Shown here: positions 25,503 to 34,726 of the stretch, one piece after another | Numbering within the stretch: position 1 is the stretch's first letter | Layout of the letters: every line of letters starts with the position of its first letter | NCBI GenBank assembly: GCA_016710015.1 | Contig: JADJLR010000001.1 | Location: forward strand, 434,001-498,000 | Source: Flavobacteriales bacterium | Lineage (GTDB): Bacteria > Bacteroidota > Bacteroidia > Flavobacteriales_F > PHOS-HE28 | DNA: 64,000 bases | Direction of reading: 5' to 3' | Notes under the pieces: model-generated | What the model was told of the DNA's origin: nothing | Database searches by the model: none | Seen by the model: the letters and a program-made list of their open reading frames with translations, nothing else | Made by a program: the position numbers and the translations under genes

Positions 25503-26081
25503 ATGAAATGGAGTTCTAGCCCTGTTGTTCTCGGTATCCTGATACTGACTTCGTGTAGTTCATCACTCTCGGTTCCTGAGGAAGAAAGCGCCTTGGTGAA
25601 AGGAGCGTCGATCACCGATGCATCTTTCCAAGCGTTAAGTGGGAAGTTGCAACAAGCCATGGAACGAGGCGGTCCGGCATACGCCGTGGAATTCTGTTCA
25701 CTGAATGCACTTTCTATTTTGGACTCGTTGTCTTCAGCGCATGGAGCAACCATTCGCCGGACCAGTGACCGGATCCGCAACCCACAGGATCTGCCTTATG
25801 ACGAAGAAGCAAGGATACTCAGGACCATGTTGGCTGAATGGAAACAGGTGAACAACGAGACCGCAATAAGACCCAGGATTGAATTGCACGGGGATAGCAT
25901 CGCCTATTACCGTCCGATCTTCATCAACACGCCAGCATGCTTGAAATGCCATGGGATACCCGGTTCCACATTGGATAGCGCTGCGCAGGCTGAGATCACA
26001 GCGCGTTATGAACAAGACCAAGCCACAGGGTATGCGATCAACGATCTACGAGGAGTGTGGAGTGTCCGATGGAAACGTTGA
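25503..26081 (+). CDS. DUF3365 family haem-binding lipoprotein
   Basis: A 192-residue exported protein. A lipoprotein signal ends in ILTSC (Cys18). The DUF3365 (Tll0287-like) domain follows, with AVEFCSLNAL in the N-terminal part and one c-type haem motif CLKCH at 146-150. The last part (GYAINDLRGVWSVRW) is typical of the family, in which the haem protein folds like a PAS/sensor domain. In this context it could sense redox state or NO, but this is inference. The ATG at 25503 gives the signal peptide; the frame is open from 25407. Confidence 0.85.
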   Translation: MKWSSSPVVLGILILTSCSSSLSVPEEESALVKGASITDASFQALSGKLQQAMERGGPAYAVEFCSLNALSILDSLSSAHGATIRRTSDRIRNPQDLPYDEEARILRTMLAEWKQVNNETAIRPRIELHGDSIAYYRPIFINTPACLKCHGIPGSTLDSAAQAEITARYEQDQATGYAINDLRGVWSVRWKR

Positions 26082-26354
26082 TCGTAGGTTCACCTCGCAC
26101 TACCCCCCGATCACTGTGGGTCACCGAGGTCAGCACTTGAACTCCTTCGCTTTCTGTACGAACGGTCTTGGGATAGGAGCACCATGAGACCTCTTACCCG
26201 ATTGATGCCTTCGCATCGTCCTTGATCGCTACTTTGCTTCAACGTGCCTGCCCTGGGGCACGTCCATCGGATCAGTACTCCTTCGCAACCACCGCCCTCA
26301 CCTGCGCTGATCGCCATTTTCGGATAATATCATCTTTTATTGTTCCAAAGTGCC

Positions 26355-26362
26355 TATTTTTG
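26355..26362 (+). promoter_or_regulatory. -7 element of the nsrR-like gene
   Basis: TATTTTTG is an exact TAnnTTTG element that ends 8 nt before the ATG at 26371, so the transcript is probably leaderless or nearly so. No TGAC-N4-GTCA box lies upstream; an AT-rich stretch (GATAATATC) precedes it. Confidence 0.5.
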
Positions 26363-26370
26363 CCCCAGCC

Positions 26371-26805
26371 ATGTTCTCCAAGACCTGCCAATACGCCTTC
26401 CGTACCACAACGGTGATCGCCGTGGCCAGTGCTATGGGAGAACGATTGAGCTTGGACGCGATCGCCGAACGGACCGATTCGCCAAAGGCCTTCACTGCCA
26501 AGGTTTTGCAGCAATTGACCCGTGCCGGGATCATGGAATCGCACAAAGGCCCATCCGGTGGGTTCGATCTACCGCCGCTCATGGCCAAGAAGATCAAGCT
26601 GAGCCATATCGTAAAGGCTATTGACGACGACACCGTGTATCGCGGCTGTGGCATGGGCCTGAAAGCATGCAACGCATCGAAGCCATGCCCGCTTCACGAC
26701 CACTTCGAAAAGATCCGGGAGGACTTGCGCAACATGTTGGAGAACACCACCATTCACTGCCTCACAGCCGGTCTCGAACAGGGTTCAACCTACCTCAAGC
26801 GATGA
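26371..26805 (+). CDS. nsrR: Rrf2-family regulator, NsrR-like
   Basis: A 144-residue winged-helix repressor of the Rrf2 family. The DNA-binding helix lies in the first 60 residues (SLDAIAERTDSPKAFTAKVLQQL, read in parts), followed by GPSGGFDLP, the wing typical of the family. Three cysteines at 93, 100 and 106 (CGMGLKACNASKPC) match the Fe-S cluster site of NsrR and IscR. In NsrR the cluster reacts with NO and releases the operator. The neighbour is the di-iron repair gene ric, a classic NsrR target, so the NO-sensing role is likely. The ATG at 26371 follows the -7 element by 8 nt. Confidence 0.82.
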   Translation: MFSKTCQYAFRTTTVIAVASAMGERLSLDAIAERTDSPKAFTAKVLQQLTRAGIMESHKGPSGGFDLPPLMAKKIKLSHIVKAIDDDTVYRGCGMGLKACNASKPCPLHDHFEKIREDLRNMLENTTIHCLTAGLEQGSTYLKR

Positions 26806-26822
26806 CATCAAGCACTTGTTTC

Positions 26823-26881
26823 GGACATGTCCATCCACTATGGTTCAGCCCGGCAACGTTCGTTCACCCTTATTGCAATAA
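26823..26881. promoter_or_regulatory. two palindromes upstream of ric, candidate operators
   Basis: GGACATGTCC (26823-26832) and TTATTGCAATAA (26870-26881) are perfect palindromes in the 107-nt gap between the nsrR-like gene and ric. The second ends 31 nt before the ric ATG. Either could be the operator of the NsrR-like protein; neither matches an NsrR consensus well enough to be sure. Confidence 0.35.
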
Positions 26882-26912
26882 CGCTCATTCACCAACACGA
26901 ACCTGAATCCCC

Positions 26913-27650
26913 ATGAACATCACCAAAGACCGAACGATCGGCTCCATCGTAGCCGATGATTACCGCGCCGCCGCTGTATTCACCACTTATGGCATCGACT
27001 TCTGCTGCCGAGGCGGACGCAGCGTGGAAGAAGTGTGCAAGCAGAAGAACATCGACCCCGCCACCTTGGAGAACGAGATCAAGGCCGCACTGGCGCGCGA
27101 TGCAGCCACCGGCGACGACCCGAAGACGTGGTCACTCACCAAGCTCGCGGACCACATCGAAAGCATGCATCACGGCTATATCAACCAACGCGTGCCGGTG
27201 TTGCAGCAATACCTGGACAAGCTGTGCAAAGTACATGGCGGTCGGCATCCGGAATTGTTCGATATCGCACGCGAATTCAACGAATGTGCAGGAGCCATGG
27301 CCGTTCATATGAAGAAAGAGGAACTCTTGTTGTTCCCCTTCATCAAACAGCTGGAAAAGGCGGCAACCGATGGAAGCACTCCGCCCACCCCGCCATTCGG
27401 TACGGTGAACAATCCAGTACACATGATGATGGAGGACCACGATGCCGAGGGGGAAAGGTTCCGTCGCATCGCTACGCTCACCAACAACTACACCATGCCG
27501 GCCGACGGTTGCGCCACGTACAATGCCGCATTCCGTTTCCTCAACGAATTCGAGCAGGACCTGCATCGGCATATCCACTTGGAGAACAACATCCTCTTCC
27601 CGAAGGCCATCGAGTTGGAGGAGAAGCTACGCTCAACTGTACAGGGATAG
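26913..27650 (+). CDS. ric: iron-sulfur cluster repair di-iron protein RIC/ScdA
   Basis: A 245-residue protein of the RIC (YtfE/ScdA) family that restores Fe-S clusters damaged by NO or peroxide. The N-terminal ScdA domain has the TIGSIVADDYRAAAVFTTYG segment and the Cys-Cys pair at 31-32 (FCCRGG). The hemerythrin-like C-terminal domain holds the di-iron ligands: HIESMHHGYI, AVHMKKEELLLFP, MMEDHDAEGERF and HIHLENNILFPKA. It lies behind the NsrR-like regulator, which fits control by NO. It is intact and of normal length. Confidence 0.95.
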   Translation: MNITKDRTIGSIVADDYRAAAVFTTYGIDFCCRGGRSVEEVCKQKNIDPATLENEIKAALARDAATGDDPKTWSLTKLADHIESMHHGYINQRVPVLQQYLDKLCKVHGGRHPELFDIAREFNECAGAMAVHMKKEELLLFPFIKQLEKAATDGSTPPTPPFGTVNNPVHMMMEDHDAEGERFRRIATLTNNYTMPADGCATYNAAFRFLNEFEQDLHRHIHLENNILFPKAIELEEKLRSTVQG

Positions 27651-27800
27651 GAACGTCGCAGTAGTTCAAAATGTGTATCACTGAAGTGCCGCAAGGAACG
27701 CGGCCTTTGGTGGTACATAAGCTTCGACTATGATCGCGATCTCCGACCGCGTGTCCCCGTGGGAGCCTACACGTCGATAGGTCCTGATCAACAGGTAGAA

Positions 27801-28853
27801 CTATCGGGTCTGTACAGGCCCGACCATTGTCCCCGACATCAATCGAGCAATGACCCGGGTCCTGGGAAACTGCTCCAGGACGATCTTGATGAATACCGTG
27901 ATGGGTATGGCCATTATAAGGCCGGGAACACCCCAGATGTATCCCCAGAGCATGAGCATCACCAACACGGTGATCACGTTGATGGAGAACGTCTTACCAA
28001 GGAAGTTCGGTTCCAGTATGGAGCCCATGATCACCTGTACGCCAATGATCACAAGGACAAATGCTAGAAGCGTACCCGATGGATCGAGTTCTACCATGGC
28101 AAAGAGGCTAAGTAGGATGACTGAAACAATGGATCCGACCATCTGCACGAAGTTGATCAGGAAGGCAAATAGACCCCAGAATACCGGAAAGCTCACATCG
28201 AAGAATACACAGGCCAGTGTGAAGCCGACACCGGTGAAAAAGCTTATGACGAATTTGACCCTGATGAATTTGATGATATCCTTCTCTATTCTCCTGAACA
28301 CCTTTACCGAAGCGTATTTCTGACGAAAGATCACCGTCTGCAACACGTCTTGAAGGTTGATGGAGCCCGCCAAAAGAAGGATCATGAAGAAGACCGTCAT
28401 CAAGGTCATGGTCAGCGTGTCACCGACCATTCCAACTGTGGGACCCATGTTTTCGAAAACATTGAACTCCTTGAGGTAATGATCGATCACCTGTACGCCG
28501 GCGATACGCTCGATGCCCATGAACGACTCCAACGATACCACTAGTCCAAGTAGCTTGGACTCGGCTAGAGCTACGAATGAGTTGTCGGCAGAGCGCAATT
28601 CGCTCGTGGAGATCCTGATCAAGCGACCACCTAGATAGAACGTGGTGGCGATGATGGCAATAACGGCAGTAACGCTAAGTGCATTTGGCACCTTCTTCTT
28701 CTTGAACCACCGCATGAGCGGAAGAAAAAGCAAGGCAATGAACATGGAGAAGAAGAGTGGTACAAAAATGAAGGATAGCTCCTTCAACAAATAGAAGATC
28801 AAGGGAACGACGATGAAGAGCAGGAGCCTGTTGGTAGTGCCTAGGTCATTCAT
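27801..28853 (-). CDS. AI-2E family permease (PerM-like)
   Basis: About 350 residues with seven or eight hydrophobic segments arranged as in the AI-2E/PerM permease family: two N-terminal helices (LLLFIVVPLIFYLL, FVPLFFSMFIALLFLPLM), a soluble middle, and a C-terminal bundle ending IWGVPGLIMAIPITVFIKI. Members export small molecules or sodium; the substrate here is unknown. Met17 of the longer frame (28853) was taken as start because the residues before it are charged and unlike a membrane protein start. Base composition looks more AT-rich than that of the neighbours, which may point to recent acquisition. Confidence 0.82.
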   Translation of the reverse strand: MNDLGTTNRLLLFIVVPLIFYLLKELSFIFVPLFFSMFIALLFLPLMRWFKKKKVPNALSVTAVIAIIATTFYLGGRLIRISTSELRSADNSFVALAESKLLGLVVSLESFMGIERIAGVQVIDHYLKEFNVFENMGPTVGMVGDTLTMTLMTVFFMILLLAGSINLQDVLQTVIFRQKYASVKVFRRIEKDIIKFIRVKFVISFFTGVGFTLACVFFDVSFPVFWGLFAFLINFVQMVGSIVSVILLSLFAMVELDPSGTLLAFVLVIIGVQVIMGSILEPNFLGKTFSINVITVLVMLMLWGYIWGVPGLIMAIPITVFIKIVLEQFPRTRVIARLMSGTMVGPVQTR

Positions 28854-29407
28854 CTTAAAACGAATTCGACTCGGTTCCTCTTCTGGGCTAGACGACCGCA
28901 AGGTTGTGAAATAATTACCGCTCCAACCAAAGCGGCATTGACCGGATCAGTTGATCAAGGGAAGGCGTACACTACCATGTTCGAAGCCAGCATATTCGAT
29001 ATCAGCTGCAATGTGGTCTTTCCACACTTCGGGCGCGATCGAGCTCATTTTTCGACCCGGACAACATGAAACATATAGAGCTGTGATACTGACAGTGGCC
29101 AACGCGTTGTACAAGATGCAACGTAACTTCCTGCTGAATAGGCGCTGATCGAGTTGAGTGATACAACGCAAGGTACCATGAGTGGGCTATGTTCAAGGAA
29201 CCGTCATATAGATGGATGGCACGTCGAAGTTATTCGTTTGTTACGCGAACTGTCGATCAGCCAGACCCATTCGTGAAGAGGATCGGATCAAGCAAAGGTC
29301 CTCCGGTCGGATCACCACTTTACGGATCATTCGATCGATCCGCTTCTGGCAGGATGTTATCCAGCGCCAGCTTCTATGCTCAATGATCCAAAGGTTGGAC
29401 CAATTCC
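28854..29407. other. intergenic region
   Basis: About 550 bases, more AT-rich than average, with no convincing gene on either strand. No strong promoter or hairpin stands out. It separates the AI-2E permease start from the end of the ribonucleotide reductase gene. Confidence 0.4.
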
Positions 29408-31948
29408 TTATCCACACTTGGAGCTACCACAACTCCGGCATTTCAAACAACCTTCCTCGTAGTACACGCCTTCGCTGTCACCGCAATCGTTGCAATGGCG
29501 ACCGCTGGCGCTGGTGCCGTCGGCGATGTAGCGCGAAAGTGCGCGTGCGATGCCGTTCTTCCACGTGTTCAGCGTTTCATCGTAGAGGTTGAGGTTCACC
29601 ACGGTGTCCACCACGTGCGGCACGGAAACGCCTTGGCGCAGCATGCCACTGATCAGGATCGCGTAGTTCCAGTACTCCTTGTCGAAGCTGCGGCTGAGAC
29701 CTTGGATGGTCACGCGGTAATCATCGCTGTCGGCGTACTCGAGGTCGTAGATGTTCTTGCCGCTCTTCTTGTCCTTGCGCTTGTTCACCCAACCCTTTTC
29801 CACCCAATTCGGCAGTTGGAACACGCCTTTGGCCTTGCCGGTGAAGATCTCGTAAGGCTTTCCGTCCAACAGACCCACCACGGCGATCCACGGCTCCAGT
29901 TCGTTGTTGAAGCGGATCACATCGGCTTCCAGGATGTCCGGGCGCTTGGTATGCACAACTGTTATATCCTCCTTCTTCTCGTTGGAGACGAGCACGCCGC
30001 TACGCGATCCGTCTCGATAAACAGTGATGCCCTTCAATCCCTTGTGCCAAGCCTCGCGGTAGATGTTGCCTACGAGTTCCGCACTCACCTCGGATGGAAG
30101 ATTGATCGTGGAACTGATGCTGTGCGTGGTGTACTTCTGCACGGCGGCTTGTAGGCGCACGCGGTGTTGCCAGTCGATGTTGTTCGCAGTGCTGTTGGCG
30201 TAAGGGCTTTCGTTCACGTCCTTCTTGCCGGTGGCGCTCATCCAATCCACGAGGCGTGGGTGGTGAACGGTGAATTCCTCCCATTGGTCGCCCATGGCAT
30301 CGGTGAAGGTGACCTCGGCGGGATCGGCATTGGGGCCGAGCTTGCGGCGGCGCGTGTAGCCCAGCATGTACACGGGTTCGATGCCGCTGCTGGTGCGCGT
30401 GAGCAGGCTGAGCGTGCCGGTGGGTGCAACCGTGCTGATGCTGATGTTGCGACGACCGTTCTTCATCATGCGGGCATGCAGCTCGGGCAGTTCAATGGCC
30501 AGCATATCGGTGAACTCAGAGGTGCGCTCCACGGCGGGGTCGAAGCCGACAAAACTGCCGCGTTCGATCGCCATGTCGATGCTACTGTTGAACTCAGCCT
30601 CGCACTTGGTGCGCATGATGTGCTCGGCGGCTTCCACCGCAGCTGTACTGTCGTAGGCCAAGTTCAGTGCGGCAAGCGCGTCGGCCATGCCGGTAAAGCC
30701 CAGCCCCGTGCGGCGCCCCTTGCGACCGGTCTCGCCGAGCAACTGCCACGTCTCGCGCTCTACACGCTTCACGGCATCCGGCTCGGGGTCCTTATCGATC
30801 TTCACGAGGATCCGTTCTACCGCCTCCAGTTCGAGGTCTACGAGATCGTCCATCAGGCGCTGAGCCTCGTAGGTCACCTCTGCCAAACGTGCGTGGTCAA
30901 ATCGTGCTTTCGGCGTAAAGGCATCCGTGACGAAAGAGTAGAAGTTGATGGCGATCAAGCGGCAACTATCCCCGCCCTGCATGGCGATCTCGCCGCAGGG
31001 GTTGGTGCTTTCGTTCTTGAAGCCGGGATAGACGCTGGAGGTGGAATACTTGTGCTGGCGATCCCAGAAGATGATGCCGGGCTCCGCGCTGTTGTGGGCG
31101 CATTTGATCAGCGTGTTCCACAGTTGGCGGGCGCGAACGGTCTTTGTCACTGATGGCGTTTTGCTGTCGATGGGCCATTGGTGGGTGTAGTCGGCATCGT
31201 CCTCCACGGCCTGCAGGAAGGCATCGCCCACGCGCACGCTCACGTTCGCGCCGGTGACCTTGGCGAGGTCCTGCTTCATGGTAATGAACTGCTCCACATC
31301 CGGATGTGCGATGTCCATGGTGAGCATCAACGCGCCACGGCGGCCTTTCTGTGCCACTTCGCGCGTGGTGTTGCTGAAGCGCTCCATAAAGGAGACCGCT
31401 CCAGTGCTGGTGCGTGCAGCATTACTTACGGTAGCTCCTTCCGGGCGCAATGTGCTGAGGTCGAAACCCACGCCGCAGCGGCGCTTGAAGAGTTGGGCGA
31501 GTTGCTGGTCGTTCCGGAAGATGCCGCCGTAGCTGTCCACTGGCGCAGGGATCACCACACAATTGCTGAGCGAGGCCAACCGTGTGTTGTCGCCCAAGGA
31601 AGCCATCACACTCCCCTGCGGCACGATGTCTCGGAAACCATCGAAGAGGTCGAAGATGCGCTTCTCGTCCAAGGGCTTCCGCTTTTTCCCGTAGGTGGAA
31701 AGCAAGGCGTGTTTCTCTGCGGGAATCGGTTTGTAGGAACGCTCGATGCGCGCGAACTCCGCTGCCATGCGGGCATGGGTGTCTGCGGGGGTCAGTTCGA
31801 TCAATTCACCCTTGGTGTTGCGCAAGGCATACTTGTTCATCCACGTGGTGGCGGCGAGTTCGTCGTCGTGGAAGTATTCCAACGCAGCGGCCAGCACCTC
31901 TTCTTGGGAGAAACTGGTGCTGGGCTTGGGTCTGCCGACGGCGGTCAT
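29408..31948 (-). CDS. nrdJ: adenosylcobalamin-dependent ribonucleotide reductase (class II)
   Basis: About 846 residues. The enzyme reduces ribonucleotides to deoxyribonucleotides using adenosylcobalamin and works with or without oxygen. Family segments seen: LSNCVVIPAPVDSYGGIF, RRCGVGFDLSTLRPEG, the NPCGE active-site motif (ESTNPCGEIAMQ), SVAPTGT-like STVAPTGTLSLL and the C-terminal cysteine cluster CLKCRSCGSSKCG, which passes electrons to the active site. The ATG at 31948 (MTAVGRPKP) starts the conserved part; an ATG at 31984 is possible. It makes the cell dependent on B12. I found no cobalamin riboswitch upstream. Confidence 0.94.
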   Translation of the reverse strand: MTAVGRPKPSTSFSQEEVLAAALEYFHDDELAATTWMNKYALRNTKGELIELTPADTHARMAAEFARIERSYKPIPAEKHALLSTYGKKRKPLDEKRIFDLFDGFRDIVPQGSVMASLGDNTRLASLSNCVVIPAPVDSYGGIFRNDQQLAQLFKRRCGVGFDLSTLRPEGATVSNAARTSTGAVSFMERFSNTTREVAQKGRRGALMLTMDIAHPDVEQFITMKQDLAKVTGANVSVRVGDAFLQAVEDDADYTHQWPIDSKTPSVTKTVRARQLWNTLIKCAHNSAEPGIIFWDRQHKYSTSSVYPGFKNESTNPCGEIAMQGGDSCRLIAINFYSFVTDAFTPKARFDHARLAEVTYEAQRLMDDLVDLELEAVERILVKIDKDPEPDAVKRVERETWQLLGETGRKGRRTGLGFTGMADALAALNLAYDSTAAVEAAEHIMRTKCEAEFNSSIDMAIERGSFVGFDPAVERTSEFTDMLAIELPELHARMMKNGRRNISISTVAPTGTLSLLTRTSSGIEPVYMLGYTRRRKLGPNADPAEVTFTDAMGDQWEEFTVHHPRLVDWMSATGKKDVNESPYANSTANNIDWQHRVRLQAAVQKYTTHSISSTINLPSEVSAELVGNIYREAWHKGLKGITVYRDGSRSGVLVSNEKKEDITVVHTKRPDILEADVIRFNNELEPWIAVVGLLDGKPYEIFTGKAKGVFQLPNWVEKGWVNKRKDKKSGKNIYDLEYADSDDYRVTIQGLSRSFDKEYWNYAILISGMLRQGVSVPHVVDTVVNLNLYDETLNTWKNGIARALSRYIADGTSASGRHCNDCGDSEGVYYEEGCLKCRSCGSSKCG

Positions 31949-32250
31949 AGATGTTATTGCGTCAAAAAGGATGGCTTGTGGCATGGTCTTCAATATCGTT
32001 TTCGCGGGTTTCAAAGCTGCAAGATCCAGTCCTTGACTTCGGTCATTTTCCGGATCGATCATCCACAGCGTTATGAACGATCGATGGATGCATTGACAGT
32101 GGCGGCATTCCGGCCTTGGAGAACCGATAGGGCACGTCATTGCTGAGGGTGCGAGATCGGAGCCAGGATGATCAACGCATAGAGGCGATCGATGGTCCAG
32201 TGCGTCGGCAAGAATGGCTCGTACGTGATCCGAGAGATCATGCAAGGCCG
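31949..32250. other. intergenic region upstream of nrdJ
   Basis: About 300 bases with no gene. A CCGCCACTGT string on the minus strand (near 32096-32105) recalls part of a cobalamin riboswitch, but the other conserved elements are absent. Many GATC and CGATCG strings occur. Confidence 0.4.
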
Positions 32251-32277
32251 AAACAACAAAGGCGCTCACTGAGCGCC
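32251..32277 (-). terminator. rho-independent terminator of the fasciclin gene
   Basis: On the minus strand GGCGCT, a 5-base loop and AGCGCC (32261-32277; the stem can extend to 8 bp) is followed by TTTGTTGTTT (32260-32251). It lies about 58 nt after the fasciclin stop codon. Confidence 0.7.
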
Positions 32278-32334
32278 CTTGCTGACTTTCACCGTTCCAA
32301 ATCCACCACAGAACGGAACAGTGCTCGGTAGTAT

Positions 32335-32907
32335 CTATTCTGCTGGTGGAAGTAGCACCTTGTCGATCACCACCACCAAGCCATTCGAGGCGGGCACAGT
32401 GCCCAACACCTTGGCATCATTGATCATCACTGTTCCATCCTCGGCGACGGTGAATTTCACGTTGTCGCCGTTGGCCATTCCAACGGAACGACCGTTGCTC
32501 ATGCTCTCCGGCTTCATCACACCCAGCGCAACGTGGTATTCCAAGATGTCCTGCAAGGTCATCTTGTTCTCTGGTTTCAACAGGTTGTCCAAGGTTCCCT
32601 CCGGCAAAGCTGCAAAGGCTGCATCCGTGGGTGCATACACCGTGAATGGACCAGCGTTCGCGAGCACATCCTCATACTTCACATGTTGAACGGCTGCAAC
32701 CAAGGTCTTATGGTCGGGCGAACCCACCGCGATCTGTACGACGTTCTTGGCCGACATGTCATCCACCACAGCGGATTGACCAGCACCTGGTTCCTCGCTG
32801 GCGGGGGCAGCATCGGTGGTTTCTTCAGCAACTCCGCTACCACAAGCTGCAAAAAGTGGGAAGAGGAGAAGGGCAAACGCTTGGATCGACAAGTTGGGGG
32901 TTCTCAT
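32335..32907 (-). CDS. fasciclin-domain lipoprotein
   Basis: A 190-residue exported lipoprotein: a signal with FPLFAAC (Cys22), an acidic linker and one FAS1 domain (about 55-188) with the family segments FTVYAPTDAAFAALPEGTLDNLL, LQDILEYHVALG and GLVVVIDKVLLPP. FAS1 proteins mediate adhesion or bind small ligands. A perfect TGAC-N4-GTCA box lies about 60 nt upstream, so the gene seems to belong to the anaerobic/denitrification regulon, an unexpected member. A terminator follows. Confidence 0.9.
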   Translation of the reverse strand: MRTPNLSIQAFALLLFPLFAACGSGVAEETTDAAPASEEPGAGQSAVVDDMSAKNVVQIAVGSPDHKTLVAAVQHVKYEDVLANAGPFTVYAPTDAAFAALPEGTLDNLLKPENKMTLQDILEYHVALGVMKPESMSNGRSVGMANGDNVKFTVAEDGTVMINDAKVLGTVPASNGLVVVIDKVLLPPAE

Positions 32908-32934
32908 GGGGTGGGGTACTTACGTTTCAGAGAG

Positions 32935-32976
32935 CAAGATCATTCGGGATCTCCGAACGATCAATGACATCCGTCA
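32935..32976 (-). promoter_or_regulatory. Fnr-type box upstream of the fasciclin gene
   Basis: TGACATCCGTCA (32965-32976) is a perfect TGAC-N4-GTCA box, identical in its spacer to the box ahead of the nos operon. At the usual 28.5-nt spacing lies TGATCTTG (32942-32935), a weak match to TAnnTTTG (4 of 6). Confidence 0.55.
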
Positions 32977-33178
32977 GGAAATGATCATATCCGATCCGAC
33001 AAGCATGAAGATCCGAAGCAAGTTCATGAAGGAGGAAACGGTGATCAGAGCATCACGCAAAGACATGACCGCTCCAGTCACCGGGAAGGAGCAAGGACCC
33101 GATGATCCGCACCAAACAGATCGGATGCCGTTCCGCACCAAGAGAGTGGAGGAACAAGGGCGATAAGGCGAATGTGGC

Positions 33179-33946
33179 TCAGAGGTCCTTCCGCTGAAAA
33201 GTGCGGAAGGAAAAGAGTGTGGGTACTACGAACCACAGCAAGAGCACTGCAGCAGCCACGGCGATCCCGCCGTAGGAACCGAAGAAATCCTTGTAGACCG
33301 CACCACTATAGCCCATCATGGCCGCAAGATCCACTTGGAGCATGACCAAGATGCGACCCATGTCGATCGGATTCAAAGCAGCCAAGGGCACTACGAACGG
33401 TTCGATGGGGTGATCGCTGAAGGAGAACATGAGGGCCATCAACAAGGCATCGTACACCAATACAAAGAGGAACCACACGGTGAGGCCCACTCCCACCCCA
33501 CGCGCCTTTTCTCGCTGTTTCAAGGCGATCAAAAGCCCAAGCGCAGTGAAGACCAGTACCAGCCCCGAGCCAGAAAACGACAGCATCAAAGCTGCCATAT
33601 TGGGTAAGTGTACGATCAAGGGTAGCCCCAGCCCGAAACCTTGTGCTACAAGCAATGCGGTACAGAGTGCTAGCAACTGACCGGCCAGGATGGATCGGCG
33701 TGCGATCGGCTGCACGGCGAGCAATTGCGTGAATTCCAAGGAATCATAACTGTAGACGATGGTGAACACCAAAGCGATCAGTGGCACCAAGGCCATCACC
33801 ACCTGCACCAAGCTGAGCAAGGCCTTGGACGGATCATCCTCCACGAAGAACAATCCTTCGGCAACGAACAACATCAGCAGCGCATAGCCCAACACAAAGC
33901 GGTTCCGGGCCAGGTCGATCAGGGTGTATTTGAAGACTTTCAACAT
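33179..33946 (-). CDS. nosY: NosY-type ABC transporter permease
   Basis: A 255-residue membrane protein with about six helices (FVLGYALLMLFVAEGLFF, MALVPLIALVFTIVYSYDSL and others) of the NosY/ABC-2 permease type. With NosF and NosD it forms the complex that supports assembly of the CuZ centre of N2O reductase in the periplasm. It is the last gene of the minus-strand nos operon, 39 nt after nosF. The motif PIARRSILAGQLLAL matches the family's coupling segment. Confidence 0.88.
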   Translation of the reverse strand: MLKVFKYTLIDLARNRFVLGYALLMLFVAEGLFFVEDDPSKALLSLVQVVMALVPLIALVFTIVYSYDSLEFTQLLAVQPIARRSILAGQLLALCTALLVAQGFGLGLPLIVHLPNMAALMLSFSGSGLVLVFTALGLLIALKQREKARGVGVGLTVWFLFVLVYDALLMALMFSFSDHPIEPFVVPLAALNPIDMGRILVMLQVDLAAMMGYSGAVYKDFFGSYGGIAVAAAVLLLWFVVPTLFSFRTFQRKDL

Positions 33947-33985
33947 GCTTTCACTCCTCAGGGGATCAGTTCAAATTCCTCCACC

Positions 33986-34726
33986 TTACGCGTTCGCACC
34001 GGTCGCCACCTTCCGGACCAACAACTCCGGCAAGGCTTTGGCCAAGCGCTGCTGTCCCGTGCTCTCCAAGATCTCACTCATCGGTAGGATGAAGCGCAAA
34101 TGGCCATCCTCGAGGTAGGCGATGCGGTCGGCCAACGTTTCCACTTCTTCCATCAGGTGCGACGTGACCAGGACCGTACCACCACGCTCACGCACTTCGG
34201 CAGCCCGGCCCAGTACCTTGCTCGCTGATACCGGGTCCAAGCCGGCGGTCGGTTCGTCCATCACAAGGATCTCCGGCTTGGATCGGAATGCCAACACGGC
34301 GCTCACCTTTTGCCGTGTACCGCCGCTGAGTTCATTGAGGCGCTTGTCCAATTGCTTATCCAGCCCAAGGTCCGTGATCAAGCGATCGTCGATACTGGCA
34401 TCATCCAGTTCGCGGATATCGCGCATCATGTCAAGTAGCTGACCAATGGTCAGGGCCGCCGGGAACTGCGAAATCTGGGGCATGTAACCGATCGCCTGAC
34501 GGTAAGCGGGGTCGGTTCCGATCACGGTCCCGTTCACCGCTATGCTTCCCGTTGTCGGTCGTACCAGTCCGAGTAGACCTTTGATCAAAGTGGTCTTTCC
34601 GGATCCGTTCGGCCCGATGATCATCACCACTTCACCGGGGTGGAATGCGACATTGAGGTTCCGCAGCGCCCACAGTTTTCCATAGCGCTTCCCCACATCG
34701 GTGAAGGTGATCCTTGGTTCAGCCAT
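33986..34726 (-). CDS. nosF: NosF-type ABC transporter ATPase
   Basis: A 246-residue ABC ATPase. Walker A is GPNGSGKT (38-45), the signature is LSGGTRQK (133-140) and Walker B is ILVMDEPTAGLDP. It pairs with NosY. The ATG overlaps the nosD stop by 8 nt. Loss of NosDFY in other denitrifiers gives N2O reductase without CuZ. Everything needed for ATP hydrolysis seems intact. Confidence 0.92.
   Translation of the reverse strand: MAEPRITFTDVGKRYGKLWALRNLNVAFHPGEVVMIIGPNGSGKTTLIKGLLGLVRPTTGSIAVNGTVIGTDPAYRQAIGYMPQISQFPAALTIGQLLDMMRDIRELDDASIDDRLITDLGLDKQLDKRLNELSGGTRQKVSAVLAFRSKPEILVMDEPTAGLDPVSASKVLGRAAEVRERGGTVLVTSHLMEEVETLADRIAYLEDGHLRFILPMSEILESTGQQRLAKALPELLVRKVATGANA

Noticed and set aside
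32041..32100. CGATCGATC/GATCGATGG repeats upstream of nrdJ as an operator
   Set aside because: The arms do not form a good inverted repeat, and GATC-rich strings are common throughout the window.
30164..32146. Two long plus-strand frames opposite nrdJ
   Set aside because: Both are His/Gly/Ala-rich shadows of a well recognised ribonucleotide reductase gene.
32090..32160. Possible cobalamin riboswitch ahead of nrdJ (CCGCCACTGT on the minus strand)
   Set aside because: Only this short string matches. The GGTG-N-AAATCC part and the CAGGA-ACCTGCC B12 box are absent around it.
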